A stretch of DNA of 64,000 nt from Hyphomicrobium_A sp963817485 (GCA_963817485.1 CAWFOR010000020.1:248001-312000); one strand, 5' to 3'; shown: positions 35,838-45,700, numbered from the stretch's first letter. The notes: generated by a model from the sequence alone, not told the origin. Numbers and translations: made by a program.

Positions 35838-35860
35838 GGCGAGCGGAGCGTCCGCTCGCC
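35838..35860. terminator. Bidirectional hairpin between hppA and bamE
   Basis: A perfect 10-bp stem (GGCGAGCGGA / TCCGCTCGCC) with a three-base loop lies between the convergent stops of hppA and bamE. There is no T-run, but position and stability make it the likely terminator for both genes. Confidence 0.75.
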
Positions 35861-35881
35861 GTCAGGCTGCCGGGCTTGCTC

Positions 35882-36340
35882 TTAGTCGTTGCCGAAGATC
35901 TGCTTCGTTCCGAGGTTGCGGAACAGCATCTTCAGGATGCCGTCGTCGTGGCCGCCCGGTGCGGGTGTGGTGCGCGAGACGTAGTCGAACACCTTGCCGT
36001 CCTGCATGCCGTAATTGGCCACGCGATCGACGGTGCCGCCGGGTGAGAAGTACACGGCGACCACCTGCCGGTCCTTCTCCGACGGAAGGAAAAACGCCGA
36101 CTGCGTCTGTGTGCTCGAAATGTAGTAGAAGGCCTGCCCGTTGTTGACGACCGCCGTGGTCGCGGGCGTGCCGAGGTTCATGCGCACCTGCTCTTGGCTC
36201 ATGCCCGGCTGGATCTGCTGCAGGTCGCCATCATGGAACTGGGTGCCGTGCTTCAGCGTCGTTGCCTCGCATCCGCACAGCGCAAGCGCGGCAAGCAGCA
36301 CGAGCGCAGGCGTCCGCGCCCTGCAGCGAGCAATGGGCAT
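35882..36340 (-). CDS. bamE: Outer membrane assembly lipoprotein BamE
   Basis: A 152-residue SmpA/OmlA-type lipoprotein, the small subunit of the BAM complex that inserts beta-barrels. It has a lipoprotein signal ending LALCGC, then GDLQQIQPGMSQEQVRMNLGTPA, the family's core motif, and a C-terminal LFRNLGTKQIFGN. An in-frame extension upstream to 36685 is ignored because the signal peptide starts at 36340. It diverges from the CBP3-type chaperone gene, with 192 bases between starts, as in related genomes. Confidence 0.92.
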   Translation of the reverse strand: MPIARCRARTPALVLLAALALCGCEATTLKHGTQFHDGDLQQIQPGMSQEQVRMNLGTPATTAVVNNGQAFYYISSTQTQSAFFLPSEKDRQVVAVYFSPGGTVDRVANYGMQDGKVFDYVSRTTPAPGGHDDGILKMLFRNLGTKQIFGND

Positions 36341-36532
36341 CCGATCCGTCTGCCGCGAGCGGCTCTGGCACTGGCGCGCGTTCGTCTCTCGGCGCATTAT
36401 GTCACTGGCTTCCCGAGAATCGATTGGTTGGCGGTCTAGAGCGCGCTTAACCTGAGGTCTTACCCGATGCAACGCGACCGGCGGCCCCGTCCCCCGAACT
36501 TTCTTCACCTCCCAAAGCGAGCCAAGCTCTAG

Positions 36533-37087
36533 ATGCTCCGGTCGCTTAGGAGGCGGGCTGAGTTCCAGCGTAAAGCAGGTGAGATTTATGGCGCGATCGT
36601 GACGCAGTCGCGGCAGCCGGCATTTTACGCGCGACTTGGCATTCCTGACACACCTACAGGGCGTTACGAGATGGTCGTCATTCACCTTTTCCTGGTGCTG
36701 GAGCGGCTGCGCGTTGCCGGCGCGAGCCCCGAGGCGGCGGCAGCCGCGCAGGCCCTCGTCGACGCCTTCGTCGCCGATATCGACGACTCGCTACGCGAGC
36801 TCGGCACGGGTGATGTCGGCGTGCCTCGGCGGGTCAAGCGCGCGGCGGCGGGCTTCTATGCGCGGGCGAAGGACTACCGGGAGGCGATTGCCGCCGGCGG
36901 GTCCGCGCTGGAGGGAATGCTCGCCCGTCATCTGGAAGCGCCGGAAGGCGAAGCCGCCTCGGTTAGCGCGCTCGCAGGTTACGTCCGAGCGGCGACCGTG
37001 ACTTTGGCGGCCGCGCCGGTCGCGGACGTGCTCGAGGGACGCCTTTCCTTTCCCGATCCGTCCATTGCGGTAAAGAGCGCGCCATGA
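36533..37087 (+). CDS. Ubiquinol-cytochrome c chaperone (CBP3/UQCC1 family)
   Basis: A 184-residue protein of the CBP3 family, which in mitochondria assists cytochrome b synthesis and bc1 assembly. It shows FYARLGIPDTPTGRYEMVVIH, LVDAFVADIDDSLRELGTGD and VPRRVKRAAAGFYARAKDYR, the family core. The next gene overlaps its stop (ATGA). A role in bc1 maturation is inferred from the family. Confidence 0.9.
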   Translation: MLRSLRRRAEFQRKAGEIYGAIVTQSRQPAFYARLGIPDTPTGRYEMVVIHLFLVLERLRVAGASPEAAAAAQALVDAFVADIDDSLRELGTGDVGVPRRVKRAAAGFYARAKDYREAIAAGGSALEGMLARHLEAPEGEAASVSALAGYVRAATVTLAAAPVADVLEGRLSFPDPSIAVKSAP

Positions 37088-37608
37088 GCGGACCGCTGCC
37101 GTGGTCGCTTCGCACGACCGAGATTCCCGAGACCGGCCTGCACAAAACCGCGTCGGCGACCGAAGCCGAGAGGAGCGCCGTCGCCCGCGCGCTCGGGCTC
37201 GTTTCCTGCGAAGCGATAGAAGCGGACTACAGGGTGCGTGCGCTGGGGGCCGGCCGCTACCGTCTCGCCGGCACTCTTCGCGCCCAGGTGACGCAAGCCT
37301 GCGTCGCGACGCTGGAACCGATCCCGCAGGAAATCGCGGAGGAGTTTGAGGTCCAGTTCTGGCCCCCGGGCGCGCTGACGGAGACGGGCGAGGAAGAGGT
37401 CGAGGTGTCGAGCGTCCCCGACGTCGAGCCGATCGAGCACGGGACGATCGAAATGGGGCGCGTTGTTTTCGAGACGTTGTCGGCCGCGCTCGATCCCTAT
37501 CCGCGCAAGAGTGGCGCGACACTCGAATGGCAGGACCCCGAAAGCGCCGAGGAGTCGGGGGCGTCGGGCCCGTTCGCGGCGCTGAAAAAGCTCAAAGATC
37601 AGGCGTGA
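37084..37608 (+). CDS. DUF177 (YceD-like) protein
   Basis: A 174-residue DUF177 protein. It shows the family's RLAGTLRAQVTQACVATLEP with the conserved Cys, an acidic centre, and DVEPIEHGTIEMGRVVFETL, then LDPYPRKSGATLEW. In most bacteria DUF177 genes precede rpmF or plsX and influence 23S rRNA or ribosome biogenesis. Here plsX follows 170 bases later without rpmF between. It overlaps the CBP3 gene by four bases. Confidence 0.9.
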   Translation: MSGPLPWSLRTTEIPETGLHKTASATEAERSAVARALGLVSCEAIEADYRVRALGAGRYRLAGTLRAQVTQACVATLEPIPQEIAEEFEVQFWPPGALTETGEEEVEVSSVPDVEPIEHGTIEMGRVVFETLSAALDPYPRKSGATLEWQDPESAEESGASGPFAALKKLKDQA

Positions 37609-37672
37609 CGCCGTGCACTTGCCAAACTGTGGCTCGGGGAACGCGACGTAGGGAAAAACATTGAAAATCGTG

Positions 37673-37700
37673 TTGTTTCGCAACTGCAAAAGAGTATGGT
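37673..37700 (+). promoter_or_regulatory. Possible promoter of plsX
   Basis: TTGTTT (37673) and TATGGT (37695), 16 bases apart, lie about 80 bases before the plsX ATG in a locally AT-rich stretch. Both hexamers differ from the sigma-70 consensus, so this is a weak candidate. Confidence 0.35.
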
Positions 37701-37778
37701 CCGGGCGCAATCTAACGGTGGCCACACGGGACATGGCGGCTGCCAGCCCGAGACAATAACTGCGAGGCGACCCGCGAC

Positions 37779-38819
37779 ATGTCTCAGCCGCGGACGATAG
37801 CGCTCGACGCCATGGGAGGCGATCACGGCCCTCCCGTCGTGGTGGCGGGAGCGGCCATTTCACTCGAGCGCTACCCCTTGCTGAGCTTTCTGTTCTTCGG
37901 CGACGAGGCGCGTATCGCAGCTGAGCTCGAGAAGTTTCCCGCGCTCGCGGCGAAGTCGCACGTGGTCCACACCGCCACGACCATCGGCATGAGCGACAAG
38001 CCGAGCCAGGCTTTGCGCCGCGGCAAGGGCACGAGCCTGTGGCTCGCCATCGAGGCGGTGCAGAAGGGCCAGGCGGACGTTGCCGTCTCGGCCGGCAACA
38101 CCGGCGCCTTCATGGCAATTTCCAAGCTGATCCTGCGCCCCATGGCGGGCATCGAGCGCCCCGCCATCGCGGCGATCTGGCCCACGGTCAAGGCGGAATG
38201 CATCGTGCTCGATGTCGGCGCCAACATCGGGGCGACCGCGCGTCAGCTCTCCGACTATGCGCTGATGGGAGCGGCGATGGCGCGCGCGCTCTTCCACGTG
38301 GAGCGCCCGACGATCGCGCTGCTCAACGTCGGTGTCGAGGAGGTCAAGGGCGACGAGGAGGTGCGCCAGGCGCACGCTTGGTTAAAGAGCACGGACCTGC
38401 CCCTCGACTATCGCGGCTTCATCGAAGGCGACCAGATCGGACAGGGGGCGGTCGATGTCGTGGTCGTCGAAGGCTTTGCCGGCAACGTCGCCCTCAAGAC
38501 CGCGGAAGGCACGGCGCGGCAGATCAGCGAGTACCTCAAGGCCGCGATGCGGCGCACCTGGCTGTCGCGGCTCGGCGCGCTGCTGGCCGCCGGCGGCTTC
38601 CGCGTCCTTAAGGAAAAGATGGACCCGCGGCGGGCCAACGGCGGCACGTTCCTTGGCCTCAACGGGATCGCGGTCAAGAGTCACGGGGGCACGGATGCGC
38701 TAGGCTTTGCCAGCGCCGTCGATCTCGCGTACGAGATGGCCGAAAGTCGGCTGACGACGCGGCTAGCCGCCGATTTGGCGGCGTTCCATCACAAGCTCGA
38801 GGCGATGACCGCGAGTTGA
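37779..38819 (+). CDS. plsX: Phosphate acyltransferase PlsX
   Basis: A 346-residue PlsX, which makes acyl-phosphate from acyl-ACP as the first step of phospholipid synthesis. Markers are IALDAMGGDHGPPVVV at the N-terminus, VSAGNTGAFMAISKLIL, LLNVGVEEVKGDEEV and VDVVVVEGFAGNVALKTAEG. Length is normal. It is followed by fabH, then ihfA and a MerR gene, the standard order in this bacterial order. Confidence 0.96.
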   Translation: MSQPRTIALDAMGGDHGPPVVVAGAAISLERYPLLSFLFFGDEARIAAELEKFPALAAKSHVVHTATTIGMSDKPSQALRRGKGTSLWLAIEAVQKGQADVAVSAGNTGAFMAISKLILRPMAGIERPAIAAIWPTVKAECIVLDVGANIGATARQLSDYALMGAAMARALFHVERPTIALLNVGVEEVKGDEEVRQAHAWLKSTDLPLDYRGFIEGDQIGQGAVDVVVVEGFAGNVALKTAEGTARQISEYLKAAMRRTWLSRLGALLAAGGFRVLKEKMDPRRANGGTFLGLNGIAVKSHGGTDALGFASAVDLAYEMAESRLTTRLAADLAAFHHKLEAMTAS

Positions 38820-38905
38820 CGATTGGGGTCCGGAGCGGCCGCAGCGGCGGGCTCCGTTACCCACCCATCGCGCACAACAAGGTCGAACAAAAAGAGGACC
38901 CGCCG

Positions 38906-39883
38906 TTGGCAGTCATCCGCTCCGTCATCCGTGGCATTGGCGCGCATCTGCCAAAGCGCGTGATGACCAATGCGGACTTGGCAAAGCTCGTCGATACCAG
39001 CGACGAATGGATCGTCGAGCGGACGGGCATCCGCGAGCGCCACATCGCGGATGAAAGCGAGCGCACGTCCGATCTCGGTATCGCCGCGGCAAAGCAGGCC
39101 CTGGTGCGCGCGGCCATCGACCCCGTCGACATCGATCTGGTGATCTGCGCGACCGCGACGCCCGATCGCACCTTTCCGGCGACCGCGGTCACCATTCAGA
39201 ACGCGCTCGGCGTGACGAAAGGCGCGGCCTTCGACGTGCAGGCCGTGTGCTCGGGCTTTGTCTACGCGCTGACGGTCGCCGACAATTTCCTCAAGACGGG
39301 CCAATTCAAGCGCGCCGTCGTCGTTGGTGCGGAGACGTTCTCGCGCATTCTCGACTGGTCGGACCGCTCCACCTGCGTGCTGTTCGGCGACGGTGCGGGC
39401 GCGGTCGTGCTCGAGGCGCAGCCGCAGCACGGCACGCGCGAGGACCGCGGTATCCTTGCAACGCGCATCCGCTCGGACGGACGCTTCGAGGACCTGCTCT
39501 ACGTCGATGGCGGCCCGGGCTCTACCAAGACCGTGGGGCACCTCAGGATGAACGGCCGCGAAGTGTTCCGGCATGCGGTGCAGAAGATCACCGGCGTCAT
39601 CGAGGAGACCCTCGTGATGACCGGTTTCGCACCCGACGAGATCGACCTCTACGTGCCGCATCAGGCCAATCAGCGCATTCTCGACGGCGTCTTGAAGAAG
39701 CTCGGCGTCGGGCCCGAGCGCATCGTGATGACGCTCGCCCGCCACGGCAACACGTCGGCCGCGTCGATCCCGCTCGCCCTTAACCAAGCCTTCGAGGATC
39801 ACCGCCTGAAGGAAGGAAGCTTGGTGCTCATGGAGGCGATGGGCGGAGGTTTCACATGGGGTGCGGTGCTCGCCCGCTGGTGA
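38906..39883 (+). CDS. fabH: Beta-ketoacyl-ACP synthase III
   Basis: A 325-residue condensing enzyme that starts fatty acid synthesis from acetyl-CoA and malonyl-ACP. The catalytic triad is visible: Cys in DVQAVCSGFVYAL, His in YVPHQANQRILDG and Asn in ARHGNTSAASIPLAL. It ends EAMGGGFTWGAVLARW, typical of FabH. I choose TTG 38906 (protein start AVIRSVIRGIGAHLP) with AAAGAGGA upstream, because this gives the normal FabH length. An alternative TTG at 38816 would add 30 unconserved residues. Confidence 0.95.
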   Translation: MAVIRSVIRGIGAHLPKRVMTNADLAKLVDTSDEWIVERTGIRERHIADESERTSDLGIAAAKQALVRAAIDPVDIDLVICATATPDRTFPATAVTIQNALGVTKGAAFDVQAVCSGFVYALTVADNFLKTGQFKRAVVVGAETFSRILDWSDRSTCVLFGDGAGAVVLEAQPQHGTREDRGILATRIRSDGRFEDLLYVDGGPGSTKTVGHLRMNGREVFRHAVQKITGVIEETLVMTGFAPDEIDLYVPHQANQRILDGVLKKLGVGPERIVMTLARHGNTSAASIPLALNQAFEDHRLKEGSLVLMEAMGGGFTWGAVLARW

Positions 39884-39952
39884 ACGCGGCCGCCTCCTCG
39901 CCACGCCCCAAAAATTTTTGTGTGATTTCAGGCAGTTGAAATGCGCTCCTGA

Positions 39953-39981
39953 TTGACGATAAAGCGCGCTCCCGGTAGCAT
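39953..39981 (+). promoter_or_regulatory. Sigma-70-type promoter of ihfA
   Basis: TTGACG at 39953 and TAGCAT at 39976 are separated by exactly 17 bases and lie about 35 bases before the ihfA ATG. An A/T-rich stretch (AAAAATTTTTG near 39910) sits just upstream. The hexamers match the housekeeping consensus at 5/6 and 4/6. Confidence 0.6.
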
Positions 39982-40015
39982 CGCCAAAAGATTACAAAAC
40001 TGGGAGGCAATTGCC

Positions 40016-40333
40016 ATGGGAGGCAAGACGTTGACGCGGGCGGACCTCGCGGAAGCGGTCGTGCGGAAGGTTGGGCTTCCGCGCAACGAAAGTCAGGAGT
40101 TGGTCGAGCTTGTCCTGGGCGAGATTTCGGCCTCTTTAGCGCGCGGCGAGGCGGTGAAGCTGTCCTCGTTCGGCTCCTTCGGCATCCGCCAGAAGGGCGA
40201 GCGCATGGGACGCAACCCGAAAACGGGGGATGAGGTACCTATCACACCACGCAGGGTTCTGGTGTTCCGCCCCAGCAACATCATGAAAGAGCGGATCAAT
40301 CAGGGCCGATCCAGACGTAAGGCGGCGGAGTAA
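40016..40333 (+). CDS. ihfA: Integration host factor subunit alpha
   Basis: A 105-residue DNA-bending protein that pairs with IhfB. Family features are TLTRADLAEAVVRKVGLPR, VKLSSFGSFGIRQKGERMGR and the NPKTGDEVPITPRRVLVFRP arm that inserts into the minor groove. ATG 40016 is preferred to the upstream in-frame start at 39953 because GGGAGG lies ten bases before it and because the promoter overlaps the longer version. A basic tail (GRSRRKAAE) ends the protein. Confidence 0.96.
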   Translation: MGGKTLTRADLAEAVVRKVGLPRNESQELVELVLGEISASLARGEAVKLSSFGSFGIRQKGERMGRNPKTGDEVPITPRRVLVFRPSNIMKERINQGRSRRKAAE

Positions 40334-40378
40334 CGGCGGCGCGTTTGCTTTCCAGGCGCCGCAGGCAGCGGAGGCGCA

Positions 40379-40900
40379 ATGAGCAAGACGGCGGAGGCCT
40401 TTCGGACGATCAGCGAAGTTGCGAGCGAGCTCGACGTGCCCAAGCACGTCCTGCGGTTCTGGGAAGCGAGGTTCCCCCAGATCCGCCCGATGAAACGCGG
40501 CGGCGGGCGCCGCTATTACCGGCCCGAGGATCTGGCGCTCCTGCGCGGCATCTGTCACCTGCTGCACGCCGAAGGCTACACCATCAAGGGTGTGCAGAAG
40601 ATCCTGCGCGAGCAGGGCATCGATCAGGTGAAGCGCATCAGCGGAGAGGTGCCGGCGCCGAAGGAGGCGCCCCCGGCGGCAGCTAAGCGCGACCGCCGCG
40701 GCAAGGCGCATTTGAGCGTGCAAGCAACCGCCTTCGGCTCCGCGGGAGAGCGCGGGGCGTCGTCTCGTTCGTCGTCGACGACAAGCGCCCTCAAGGCGGC
40801 GATCGCGGAGCTTGAGCTTTGCCGCGATGCGCTCATGGGCAAGGCCGTCGAAACGGGCGCTCGCCGGCGCGCTAAGCCGCGCCGCGCCGCTTCCGCTTGA
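40379..40900 (+). CDS. MerR-family transcriptional regulator
   Basis: A 173-residue regulator with an N-terminal MerR winged-helix domain (FRTISEVASELDVPKHVLRF, then FWEARFPQI and RRYYRPEDLALL) and the following helix pair (AEGYTIKGVQKILREQGID). The C-terminal half is Arg/Ala/Ser-rich with no ligand-binding domain. This gene follows ihfA across Hyphomicrobiales and its targets are not known to me. Its stop overlaps the next start (TTGA). Confidence 0.9.
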   Translation: MSKTAEAFRTISEVASELDVPKHVLRFWEARFPQIRPMKRGGGRRYYRPEDLALLRGICHLLHAEGYTIKGVQKILREQGIDQVKRISGEVPAPKEAPPAAAKRDRRGKAHLSVQATAFGSAGERGASSRSSSTTSALKAAIAELELCRDALMGKAVETGARRRAKPRRAASA

Positions 40901-41673
40901 GCGCCTGCGCGACAGCTGCCGGGGAGCGCATCGACGCACGCGCCATCGGCGAACTTGAGCTTTGGTGCGTCGACACGCGAGCCTCGGCCGCTGCGCTGTT
41001 CGCGGTCGAGCAGGATGTGGCGCTGCTCTCGGAGTGGGAGCGGCGGCGTGCAGCGACTTTTGCCGCCAGGGCGCTCGCCGAGGAATGGCTTGCAGCTCAC
41101 ATTGCTCTCCGCGTCGTGCTCGAGCGCGCAACGGGCATGGCTCTGCGCGGCGTGGCGTTCGCCCGCTCGGCGCGAGGCAAGCCGCGGCTCGACGAGGCGC
41201 CGATCGCATTCAACATATCGCACGTCCCCGGGCTGGCGCTGATCGCGCTTGCGCGCGGCGGCGCCGTGGGCGTCGATCTGGAACGGGCGCGCGCCGTTCG
41301 CGTGCGCGAGCCGCGCCGCGCGCGCATCGAGACTGCGGGGGCGGCGCTGAGCCGCGACGAGCCGTTCGCGGCAGACGCGGACGCGCGCTTTCTGCAGGCC
41401 TGGGTGCGGCTCGAGGCCTTCGCCAAGGCCGAGGGAGACGGCGTCGGGCGGCTCTTCACCCGGCTCGGCATCAGCGGCGACAGCGCTCGCACGGACGAGG
41501 ATTTTCGTGCCCGACTGGACGGCGTCCTCGCAGAGACGCCGGTGGGCGCGACCCGCGACGTTGCGCTCGGCGAAGGCGTGTTCGCGGCGGTCGCTTCGGG
41601 CTCGGCGCAGGCAATTCCGGAGGTTTTCAGGCTGCCCGAGGGCAAAAGCGCGGTTGCGGCGCTGCTCGCTTGA
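40897..41673 (+). CDS. 4'-phosphopantetheinyl transferase (Sfp-like)
   Basis: A 258-residue protein of the Sfp/AcpT superfamily, which moves the phosphopantetheine arm of CoA to carrier proteins. Visible are ARGKPRLDEAPIAFNISHVP (RGKP and FNISH motifs), VGVDLERAR with the metal-binding Asp and Glu, and QAWVRLEAFAKAEGDG, a variant of the WxxKEA motif in which the usual first Lys is Leu. It begins at TTG 40897 inside the MerR stop. The carrier protein partner is not in the window. The altered motif makes activity likely but not certain. Confidence 0.82.
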   Translation: MSACATAAGERIDARAIGELELWCVDTRASAAALFAVEQDVALLSEWERRRAATFAARALAEEWLAAHIALRVVLERATGMALRGVAFARSARGKPRLDEAPIAFNISHVPGLALIALARGGAVGVDLERARAVRVREPRRARIETAGAALSRDEPFAADADARFLQAWVRLEAFAKAEGDGVGRLFTRLGISGDSARTDEDFRARLDGVLAETPVGATRDVALGEGVFAAVASGSAQAIPEVFRLPEGKSAVAALLA

Positions 41674-41728
41674 GCGCGGCGGCGTTTGCCGTTGACCCGG
41701 GTGACCGCGCGGGGCAAAAGGGGCGCTT

Positions 41729-41806
41729 CGGAGCGTAGCGCAGCCTGGTTAGCGCACCAGTCTGGGGGACTGGGGGTCGGGAGTTCAAATCTCCCCGCTC
41801 CGACCA
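41729..41806 (+). tRNA. tRNA-Pro (anticodon GGG)
   Basis: A complete cloverleaf with an encoded CCA end. The acceptor stem CGGAGCG pairs with CGCTCCG. The anticodon stem CCAGT/ACTGG encloses the loop CTGGGGG, giving anticodon GGG. The T-arm is GTCGGGAGTTCAAATCTCCC. The discriminator is A, as expected for tRNA-Pro. I found no integrase gene or duplicated 3' end nearby. Confidence 0.96.
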
Positions 41807-42040
41807 ATCTCTTTAATGACTCAGATGAGTGAACTTCTCGCCGTGCCCCTAAGAATTGCAGCACGTTGGCCTTGTGCAATCAGTTGATGATCACCATATA
41901 GCGTTTATCGAGTTTTCGGCCGAACGACTTGGCCTGGCCGCGGAAAGCGCGCCTGACTGATGACCTTCCAACAAATCTCGAGTTAACGGGCCACGCCATC
42001 GGCGCGGCTGAAACGTATGTTTTTTAAAGGAATGATTTGC

Positions 42041-42250
42041 ATGATCACGGGAACCGTGAAGTGGTTCAACAGCCAAAAGGGCTTCGGCTTCATTCAGCCT
42101 GAAAATGCTGACAAGGATGTCTTTGTTCATATCAGCGCGGTGGAACGCGCCGGCATGGACACTCTGACGGAGGGCCAAAAGGTCTCCTTCGACATCGTTG
42201 CCGATCGCCAAACTGGCAAGTCTGCAGCTGAGAACCTACAGGCGGTCTAA
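42041..42250 (+). CDS. Cold-shock domain protein (CspA family)
   Basis: A 69-residue cold-shock protein, an RNA-binding OB fold acting as RNA chaperone. It carries GTVKWFNSQKGFGFIQPEN with RNP1 (KGFGFIQ) and DVFVHISAVERAG with RNP2 (VFVHIS). ATG 42041 is used: it has AAAGGA about 10 bases upstream and gives the usual family start, while ATG 42032 would be too close. The long untranslated leader (about 100 bases or more) is typical of cold-inducible csp genes. A terminator follows at 42320. Confidence 0.95.
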   Translation: MITGTVKWFNSQKGFGFIQPENADKDVFVHISAVERAGMDTLTEGQKVSFDIVADRQTGKSAAENLQAV

Positions 42251-42319
42251 CCAACACCGCCGACCAAGGAATAGTCATATCGCTTTGACCACGGATGTAC
42301 TGGCAAAGCTTATGGCCAG

Positions 42320-42353
42320 AGCCCCGCGACTGGAACTCAGTCGCGGGCTTTTT
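42320..42353 (+). terminator. Rho-independent terminator after the csp gene
   Basis: AGCCCCGCGACT and AGTCGCGGGCT form an 11-bp stem with one bulged C and a seven-base loop, directly followed by a TTTTT run. This is a textbook intrinsic terminator about 70 bases after the csp stop. Confidence 0.9.
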
Positions 42354-42428
42354 CGTCGAGCGACTGCTTTCCGAGAGGACCAGGGACAGGAATTTCCCGA
42401 TCGGGTTTCATGACGTGGAGATGCGCCG

Positions 42429-42647
42429 ATGCCAGTAACCTCAAAGACCCCTGAGCAGCGAAGCTCGGCTGCCGCAATCAAAGAGCACCGCGCCAGGGAC
42501 GCCGCGCAGGCGATGCGCGAGATCGAGGCGAACAGGGTTGCTGTTCTCGCGAAGACCGCGCGGCTCCGGGCGGCGCGGCTGGCAAAAGAGGCCGAGTTGG
42601 CCGATGCAGCACCCAAGACGAAAAGATCACCCAAGCAGGCAAGATGA
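42429..42647 (+). CDS. Small basic, helical protein of unknown function
   Basis: A 72-residue protein rich in Ala, Arg, Lys and Glu with a predicted continuous helix (RDAAQAMREIEANRVAVLAK, then TARLRAARLAKEAE). Codon use and the conserved-looking LRAARLAKEAE ending resemble short hypothetical proteins of rhizobia. GGAG-like sequence precedes the ATG. No function is assigned. Confidence 0.55.
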   Translation: MPVTSKTPEQRSSAAAIKEHRARDAAQAMREIEANRVAVLAKTARLRAARLAKEAELADAAPKTKRSPKQAR

Positions 42648-42713
42648 CAGCGAGCAGGATCGCTCGTGCGCGGCATCAGCCGATGAGCCGGGGCATGCCG
42701 TCGGAAGTCGGCC

Positions 42714-45700
42714 TCACTCGCCCTTGGCAGCGATGCAATCGATCTTCTGAAGCTTCATTGCCTGGCACGTCTCGCGCGCCTGCTTCTCGTCGAACCCGGT
42801 GAAGCGGGCGCGGTAGAATTTGGAGCTGCCGCCTTGCGGCGGAATGACGACAGGCGCGTGGTCACGCACGAGATCGCCGGCGCGGGTCGCCACCAACGTG
42901 ATGTGCTTATCCGCCTCGCTCTTCTGCAGGAATGCGCCGACCTGAACGTGATAGGCCCCCTTCGCTGGCATCGCCGCCTCCGGCTCGGCCTTGGCAGTCA
43001 CGACAGGAGCGGATGCGGCGGGCGGTGACTGCTCGGGTTGCACGGGGGCATCCGGCGGTGCGGCGCCTCCCTCGGCCTCGATCGAGGAGGTGGCGGCCGG
43101 CCCGGGCGTGGTCGCGGTTTGCTCCGCCACGACGGTTCCGGGCCGAGCAAAAGTGCGAGGCTGCGGGTTTGAAGCCCCCTCCTGCTCGCCCTTAGGTGCA
43201 GCGTCGGGAAGCGCCGAGCTCGTCGGCGCATGCGCCCTCGCCCAGTCGTCGGCCTTCCTCTTGGCGAGCTGGCTGCTCGACATGCGCGAGTAGGGAGAAA
43301 TCGTGGGATCGGGGTCGTCCGACAAGTACCACGCGGCGAACTCGACCCACCGATCCGCGCCGCCTTTGCGCGCCGCGAGCGCTTTCCGCGCCGTCTCGAC
43401 GCTTGCGGTCTGCTCCTCCGGCGTCAGCGGGCGCAGCACATTCTCCCCGCCTAGACGCCATCCTCCGACGCCCTCCGCCAGATCGGCGATCCAGGACGGA
43501 ACCGGAGTGGCATCGCCCAGCATGTCGAAAATGAATTCCGGACCGTCGCCGTTGCCGCCAAGAGCGACAACCCGGCGGCCGTCCGGACGCTCGACGAAGG
43601 GACCGGCGTAGATTTGCGGTCTCTTCGCCGCCAATCCATTACTGACGTCGAGCACATCGAGCTGGCCGACGGCGGTTGAGGTGCTCGAGCCATGAACAAA
43701 GAGGTTCGAACCGTCGCGGGAAAAAAGCAGGGTCAGCTCCGAGGACGCAAGGCCGACCGTATCGAGCAACGGCTTTCCGGTCAGGACATCGACTAGGTTG
43801 ACGCCCACGCGCGTGGTTCCCGTTTCGCCGATCGCCGCGATGCGCCCGCCCGGATGCAACGCGATCGCGCTTGACATCGTCCTGTCCCCGGCGGCGGGCG
43901 CTATGCTTCCCAGCGATGCCTTCCACGCGGCGGCGTCCCGCTTCTCCGCGCGGTAGATGAGCGACCAGCGAGCGGCGCCGTTATCGCCGACCGTCAGGAA
44001 ATCGTGCGTCCATTCGTGCCACGGGCGCCCGTAGAGAGCGCGGAGAGACCGCCACTCGCCGCCGAGAGCGCCGGCCGCCAGGGGCACGATCTGCGCGGAC
44101 CCGTCGTCCCGGATCCAGATCAGACGCTCCCCGTCCTCGCTTGCTCCGCCGAGAATGATGCGCGGATCGCCGGCACTGAACTTTACAGTCCCGGCGACGC
44201 TGACCTCGACGGCGGCGCCGGCCTTGGCAGCCGTGATCTCGGGCGGCGGGGGCTTGGCCGGCACGACCGGTGCGCCTTCCGTCTCCAATCCCGTTGCGGT
44301 ATCGACGGACAACCATCGATCCTCGCCCGATAAGATGTTCATGCGCGAGGAATTGTCGGAAAATTGCACCTGCTTGAGGCTTTCGACCGCCAGAGGTTCA
44401 TCCGCGATCACGCGGCCGACGGAGAACAACTGGCCGTCGATATCGATCGTGCGGCTGTCAGGGGAGAAGCGGATCGTCTTGACCGGTTGCTCTACGGAGC
44501 GCAGCTCGACCAGATCGAGGAGGAAGTCGGCGTGCGGCGCGACATCCAACAACAGCGTGCGCTGCCGGCCCTCGCTGCCACTCCCGGACCCGGTTCGAGG
44601 AGCCAGCAGCGAGACGGACAGCACCCGCCCGTCGGGGCTGAACCCCATCCCCTCGATGATCTCGCCGTCGAAATAGCGCCTGCCCATGATTTCGCCGGCA
44701 TCGGATATAATCCGTAGCTCCGAGATCCCGCTGCCGTCTACCCAGGTTCCGCCTGCGAGGGCCGCAAAGCGCGAGTGGTCGGGAAAAGCCGCCCCTCTGT
44801 ACCCGAAGCCGAACGTCTCCGCGTCCTTGAGCGGCTCGAAGGCCCCTTCGCCGGCGCGGCGGATGCCGACCGGCGCGGCTTTGAGGTTCAACGCCCAGCT
44901 CCCGTCCGGGCTCACCAGCTCGATGGCGCCGGGCTCGGTGCCGTCGCCATCGGTAAAGATGGCCTTGCGCTCCGCCAAGGCCGGCTGTGCGCCGCTCGCC
45001 GTCGCGAGGGGACGCAGATGCGGATGCTCAGCCATGAGAAAGAGCGCGCGCCGTCCGATGCCGGAATTGGCCGGGTCGTTGCGCATGGCACGGGCAAGAT
45101 AGGCGAGGGCCCGGCCCGGCTGCTGCGTCGCGGCGTTCGCCGTCGGAGCTGAAAGCTCCGCGGCCTTGCGCCGGTCCGCCAGCGCCAGCGTGTGCCGCGT
45201 CTCGATCGCGCTCGCGTCGGCTGCCTCCTTTTGCACGTAGGCGAGGAATGCAAGGGCAGCGGTGAAGACCGAAACGAGCGCGGAGCCCGTGATCCAGTAG
45301 CGCTGACGGCGCGTTGCCGACTTGCGGCTCGTCGCGATGTAGTCGCGTTGCAGGGGCGTGAGCGGGGGCGCTTCGAGCGGCTGGCGCGCGCTCCAGGCCT
45401 CCGCTTGCGCAAGCTCGTGGCCGCGCAGGAGTTGCGCCGACCGCTTGCCCTGCTCGTCCCACAAGCGGGCGCGCTCGCCCCATCTCGTGTGCGCCTTGAT
45501 CCATTCGAGATCGGTCTTCAGCGCGGAGGCCAGCGCATCGGCCTGGGCCTCGAAGCGCGCGCCTTCCGCGTTCGCGCCGGTGAAGAATACGTAGTTGATC
45601 TTGCGGATGCCGTCGGGGACCGTATCTGCCTGCACGTCGCGGGCGACAACGGGAGCGAGCCGCTTGGACAGAAGCTCGACCTGTTCGATCTCCCAAGCGA

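Noticed and set aside
41691..41728. Sigma-70 promoter directly before tRNA-Pro (TTGACC at 41691)
   Set aside because: The hexamer 17 bases downstream (CAAAAG) is too far from consensus to support a call.
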